The notes under the pieces are model-generated. The model ran no database searches. It saw nothing but the letters and a program-made list of their open reading frames with translations, and was not told the origin of the DNA. A program made the translations under genes and the position numbers. A DNA stretch of 7,643 nucleotides from Methanobacteriota archaeon (lineage in GTDB: Archaea; Thermoplasmatota; Thermoplasmata; JAUWGG01), in the NCBI GenBank assembly GCA_030606525.1, contig JAUWGG010000043.1, forward strand, positions 1 to 7,643, read 5' to 3'. Positions within the stretch are counted from its first letter, which is position 1, and each line of letters begins with the position of its first letter. This document shows, piece by piece, positions 6,007 to 7,643 of this stretch.

Positions 6007-7131
6007 TCATCTGGATTTCATTGCTTTCTTCACTCTCTCTTTTGCAATGATTAATGCTGCTTCTCTTGTGGTTATCGCTTCCTTTTCTGCAGTTTTTAAT
6101 ACTATTTCAGTGTTTTTGCAGATTTTTTCCTTGATCAGATGGAACATCTCCTGCTCCGTTCCACCAGTAAACTCAACATACGAAGAGATGACACCACCTG
6201 CGTTAGCGACAAAATCTGGGACAATTAGCACTCCTCTTTGCGATAATTGCTTTTCGATGTTCTCCCTCATTGGGATATTTCCTGCTTCAACTATGATCTT
6301 AGCTTTTATTCTATCAACATTGCCATCATGTATGACATCTGGTCTAGCACCTGGGATCAAAATATTTATTGGCAATTCAAATAGCGCAGTTGTTGGTAGA
6401 ACTTTACCTGCTTCGTATTTCGTAACCGCCCCCAATTCCTTTTTCGTCTTCAGTAATTTCTCAATATCTAAGCCATTCTCATTATAGATAGTTCCTTTTG
6501 AATCCGACACCGCAACGATCTTTGCACCTTTCTCATTTAAGAATTTAGCTGTAAATGTACCAACGTTTCCAAATCCTTCTATTGCTATGGATGCATTTGT
6601 CAACGAGACACCTGCAAATTTGGAGGTTATTACCACAGATTCAGCCACACCAAAACCTGTTGAACCTAGTTCATGAGGTAATCCACCCATCCTTAAGGGT
6701 TTTCCAGTTGAAGCTTTCGACATTCCAATCTCATCTGCAAATATCGCCATATCTTCCTCATTTGTACCCATATCAGGTCCTGCGATGTATTCCTCAGGTA
6801 CTAACCTTTTTATTGCTCTTGCAAAACCCCTTATCAATATACCTTTATCGATATCTTCACGGGATATTATCCCTGCTTTTGCACCACCAAAAGGTAAATC
6901 TGAAATGGCATTTTTCCATGTCATTGCTCTAGCCAGTCTGAACACTTCGTCAGCGGTTACATCAGGTTGTAGTCTGATCCCACCTTTCCCAGGTCCTAAT
7001 GCTGTATTGTCTATCACCAATGTCCCGCTCAATCTGATCTTGGGATCCGTGACAAAGACAACCTTCTCAGGTCCCCATTGGTCATCAAGGGCTATCTCCT
7101 CACCGTGTGCATTGCATGAATGAAATTTCAT
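6007..7131 (-). CDS. Glutamate dehydrogenase-like enzyme, short form (Glu/Leu/Phe/Val dehydrogenase family)
   Basis: 374 residues, against about 415-420 for usual archaeal hexameric glutamate dehydrogenases; the first ~40-50 residues of those are missing. It should catalyse NAD(P)-linked oxidative deamination of an amino acid to its 2-oxo acid in the cytoplasm. Visible sites: G-P-G-K-G-G-I-R (46-53; K49 is at the glutamate gamma-carboxylate position), M-T-W-K (70-73; alpha-carboxylate Lys), G-G-A-K-A-G (82-87; catalytic K85), G-P-D-M-G (118-122; catalytic D120), Rossmann G-F-G-N-V-G (186-191) and N-A-G-G-V-I-S-S-Y (310-318). K49 and the Ser near 317 favour glutamate over leucine, but length and the unusual V-E-A-G-N-I-P-M (281-288), where GDHs have E-G-A-N-x-P, leave the substrate open. 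Its ATG shares ATGA with the iscU stop, and GGAAGGT lies 8 nt upstream, so it is translationally coupled to iscU. Confidence 0.88.
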   Translation of the reverse strand: MKFHSCNAHGEEIALDDQWGPEKVVFVTDPKIRLSGTLVIDNTALGPGKGGIRLQPDVTADEVFRLARAMTWKNAISDLPFGGAKAGIISREDIDKGILIRGFARAIKRLVPEEYIAGPDMGTNEEDMAIFADEIGMSKASTGKPLRMGGLPHELGSTGFGVAESVVITSKFAGVSLTNASIAIEGFGNVGTFTAKFLNEKGAKIVAVSDSKGTIYNENGLDIEKLLKTKKELGAVTKYEAGKVLPTTALFELPINILIPGARPDVIHDGNVDRIKAKIIVEAGNIPMRENIEKQLSQRGVLIVPDFVANAGGVISSYVEFTGGTEQEMFHLIKEKICKNTEIVLKTAEKEAITTREAALIIAKERVKKAMKSR

Positions 7132-7517
7132 GTTTTTTTACCTTCCTTCTTTTTATAATCTTTGATAGCTTCATGAAGTGCATCTGCTGCTAGATTGGAA
7201 CAGTGCATCTTATGCGGGGGGAGACCATCAAGTTCATCAGCTACGTCTTTGCGTGTTATTTTCAGAGCTTCGCTGACATTCATCCCTTTCGCCATCTCTG
7301 TCACCATGCTGCTGGTTGCAATGGCTGATCCGCAGCCAAAAGTTTTGAACTTAATATCTGTTATTATGTTGTCCTTAACTCTTATAAAAATCTCCATCAG
7401 ATCCCCACAGACCGGATTTCCCACTTTACCATATCCATCAGGGTTCTCTATGGTACCAACATTCCTCGGGTTCATGAAATGCTTCATTACTTTTTTGCTA
7501 TAACCTATCTGTGCCAT
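7128..7517 (-). CDS. iscU: Fe-S cluster assembly scaffold, IscU/NifU N-terminal type
   Basis: 129 residues from ATG 7517. An in-frame GTG at 7526 would add 3, but AGGAAGTGA (7523-7531) sits 5 nt before ATG 7517 and decides the start. All cluster-binding residues are present (numbered from the ATG): C37 in N-P-V-C-G-D with D39, C62 in F-G-C-G-S-A, and H105-C106 in L-P-P-H-K-M-H-C-S. The protein takes sulfur from a cysteine desulfurase and iron, builds a transient 2Fe-2S or 4Fe-4S cluster and passes it to apo-proteins. It is a stand-alone scaffold with no C-terminal NifU domain. The upstream reading frame ending at 7535 is a cysteine desulfurase C-terminus, 17 nt away, so this is a nifS-iscU operon. 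The downstream dehydrogenase overlaps it by 4 nt. Confidence 0.95.
   Translation of the reverse strand: MAQIGYSKKVMKHFMNPRNVGTIENPDGYGKVGNPVCGDLMEIFIRVKDNIITDIKFKTFGCGSAIATSSMVTEMAKGMNVSEALKITRKDVADELDGLPPHKMHCSNLAADALHEAIKDYKKKEGKKT
7140..7146 (-). promoter_or_regulatory. Shine-Dalgarno of the dehydrogenase gene, inside iscU
   Basis: GGAAGGT on the minus strand, 8 nt (seven A and a C) before the ATG at 7131, is embedded in the last codons of iscU. It supports this start and internal re-initiation after iscU. Confidence 0.6.
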
Positions 7518-7522
7518 ATATT

Positions 7523-7531
7523 TCACTTCCT
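7523..7531 (-). promoter_or_regulatory. Shine-Dalgarno of iscU
   Basis: AGGAAGTGA on the minus strand, one mismatch from the archaeal anti-16S complement AGGAGGTGA, with a 5-nt spacer to ATG 7517. It overlaps the alternative GTG start, which it therefore argues against. Confidence 0.65.
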
Positions 7532-7534
7532 ACT

Positions 7535-7597
7535 TTACAACGGGGAGAGTTCTCTCAATCTTTTAACTGTTTCCCTTACAGCCTTTACAAAGAATAT
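7535..7597 (-). pseudogene. C-terminal end of a cysteine desulfurase (NifS/IscS), probably interrupted
   Basis: Reading the minus strand into the TAA at 7535-7537 gives F-F-V-K-A-V-R-E-T-V-K-R-L-R-E-L-S-P-L. This matches the end of archaeal/NifS-type cysteine desulfurases, which finish with an amphipathic helix and S-P-L. The place is right: 17 nt upstream of iscU, its usual operon partner. The frame stays open to the window edge, but upstream of about 7598 the translation (I-H-P-R-P-E-G-R-G-F-L-P) is not desulfurase-like and coincides with a G/C-rich mobile-element-type hairpin. So the gene appears to be broken by, or terminated in, an inserted element. The rest of the gene, with PLP lysine and active-site Cys, is outside the window, and I cannot tell whether an intact copy exists. 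Confidence 0.55.
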
Positions 7598-7643
7598 AGG
7601 CAGAAAGCCTCGCCCTTCAGGGCGGGGATGAATGCATGAAATA
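7598..7643 (+). mobile_element. Terminal hairpin of an IS200/IS605-family (TnpA/TnpB) element, cut by window edge
   Basis: CCTCGCCC-TTCA-GGGCGGGG at 7608-7627 forms an 8-bp stem with a 4-nt loop, preceded by GCAGAAAG and followed by ATGAATGC. Short G/C-rich hairpins with this flanking (GAAAGCC..., GGGGATGA...) are typical of IS200/IS605 ends and of the 3' part of TnpB omega-RNAs. No transposase is visible, because only 46 bp fall in the window. The pair T7610-G7625 is a wobble as plus-strand RNA but a C-A mismatch on the other strand, so the folded molecule is probably plus-strand. Whether this is a left end (element continuing to the right), a right end or a solo remnant cannot be decided here. 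An ATG at 7634 (ATG-CAT-GAA-ATA) could begin a gene. Confidence 0.5.

Noticed and set aside
1..7643. CRISPR array, tRNA/rRNA genes or a defence island
   Set aside because: No spaced direct repeats, no tRNA-like cloverleaf in the gaps, and all larger genes are recognisable metabolic or housekeeping enzymes.

Overview
The window looks archaeal, most likely a euryarchaeote with roughly 40% G+C and AGA/AGG/ATA-rich codon use. The evidence is an archaeal-type aspartyl-tRNA synthetase, a DUF62 SAM hydrolase, a TIGR00024-like metallophosphoesterase, and A/T-rich TATA-like boxes lying 25-27 bp upstream of several start codons. That spacing is the layout of leaderless archaeal transcripts. I cannot name the species.

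Layout from left to right. Positions 1-171 (minus) hold the N-terminus of aspS, cut by the window edge. Positions 213-1556 (minus) encode a CoA-disulfide-reductase/NADH-oxidase type flavoprotein. A 128-bp divergent promoter region follows, then a metallophosphoesterase at 1685-2398 (plus). It converges, with an 8-bp gap, on a DUF62 SAM hydroxide adenosyltransferase at 2407-3180 (minus). Positions 3363-4048 (minus) hold a translationally coupled pair: a DUF5678-like small protein followed by a retropepsin-like aspartic protease. The 300-bp gap at 4049-4349 holds a TATA box, a hairpin and what looks like a decayed mini-gene with an in-frame TAA. Positions 4350-5969 (minus) encode a fused PDO/AhpF-like thioredoxin reductase. 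Positions 6007-7131 (minus) encode a short Glu/Leu/Phe/Val-type dehydrogenase, whose start overlaps the stop of an IscU/NifU scaffold gene (7128-7517). Upstream of that, 7535-7597 encodes the last residues of a cysteine desulfurase (NifS/IscS). This reading runs straight into an IS200/IS605-type terminal hairpin at the right edge.

How the genes fit together. The right half is an Fe-S assembly operon (nifS-iscU) with a dehydrogenase coupled to it, followed by a thiol-redox gene with its own promoter. The left flavoprotein is another thiol/NAD(P)H enzyme. The window is therefore mostly core redox, Fe-S and housekeeping metabolism. I see no multi-gene defence or mobile system inside it. The least explained parts are the DUF5678-protease pair, the broken mini-gene and the element that appears to interrupt nifS.
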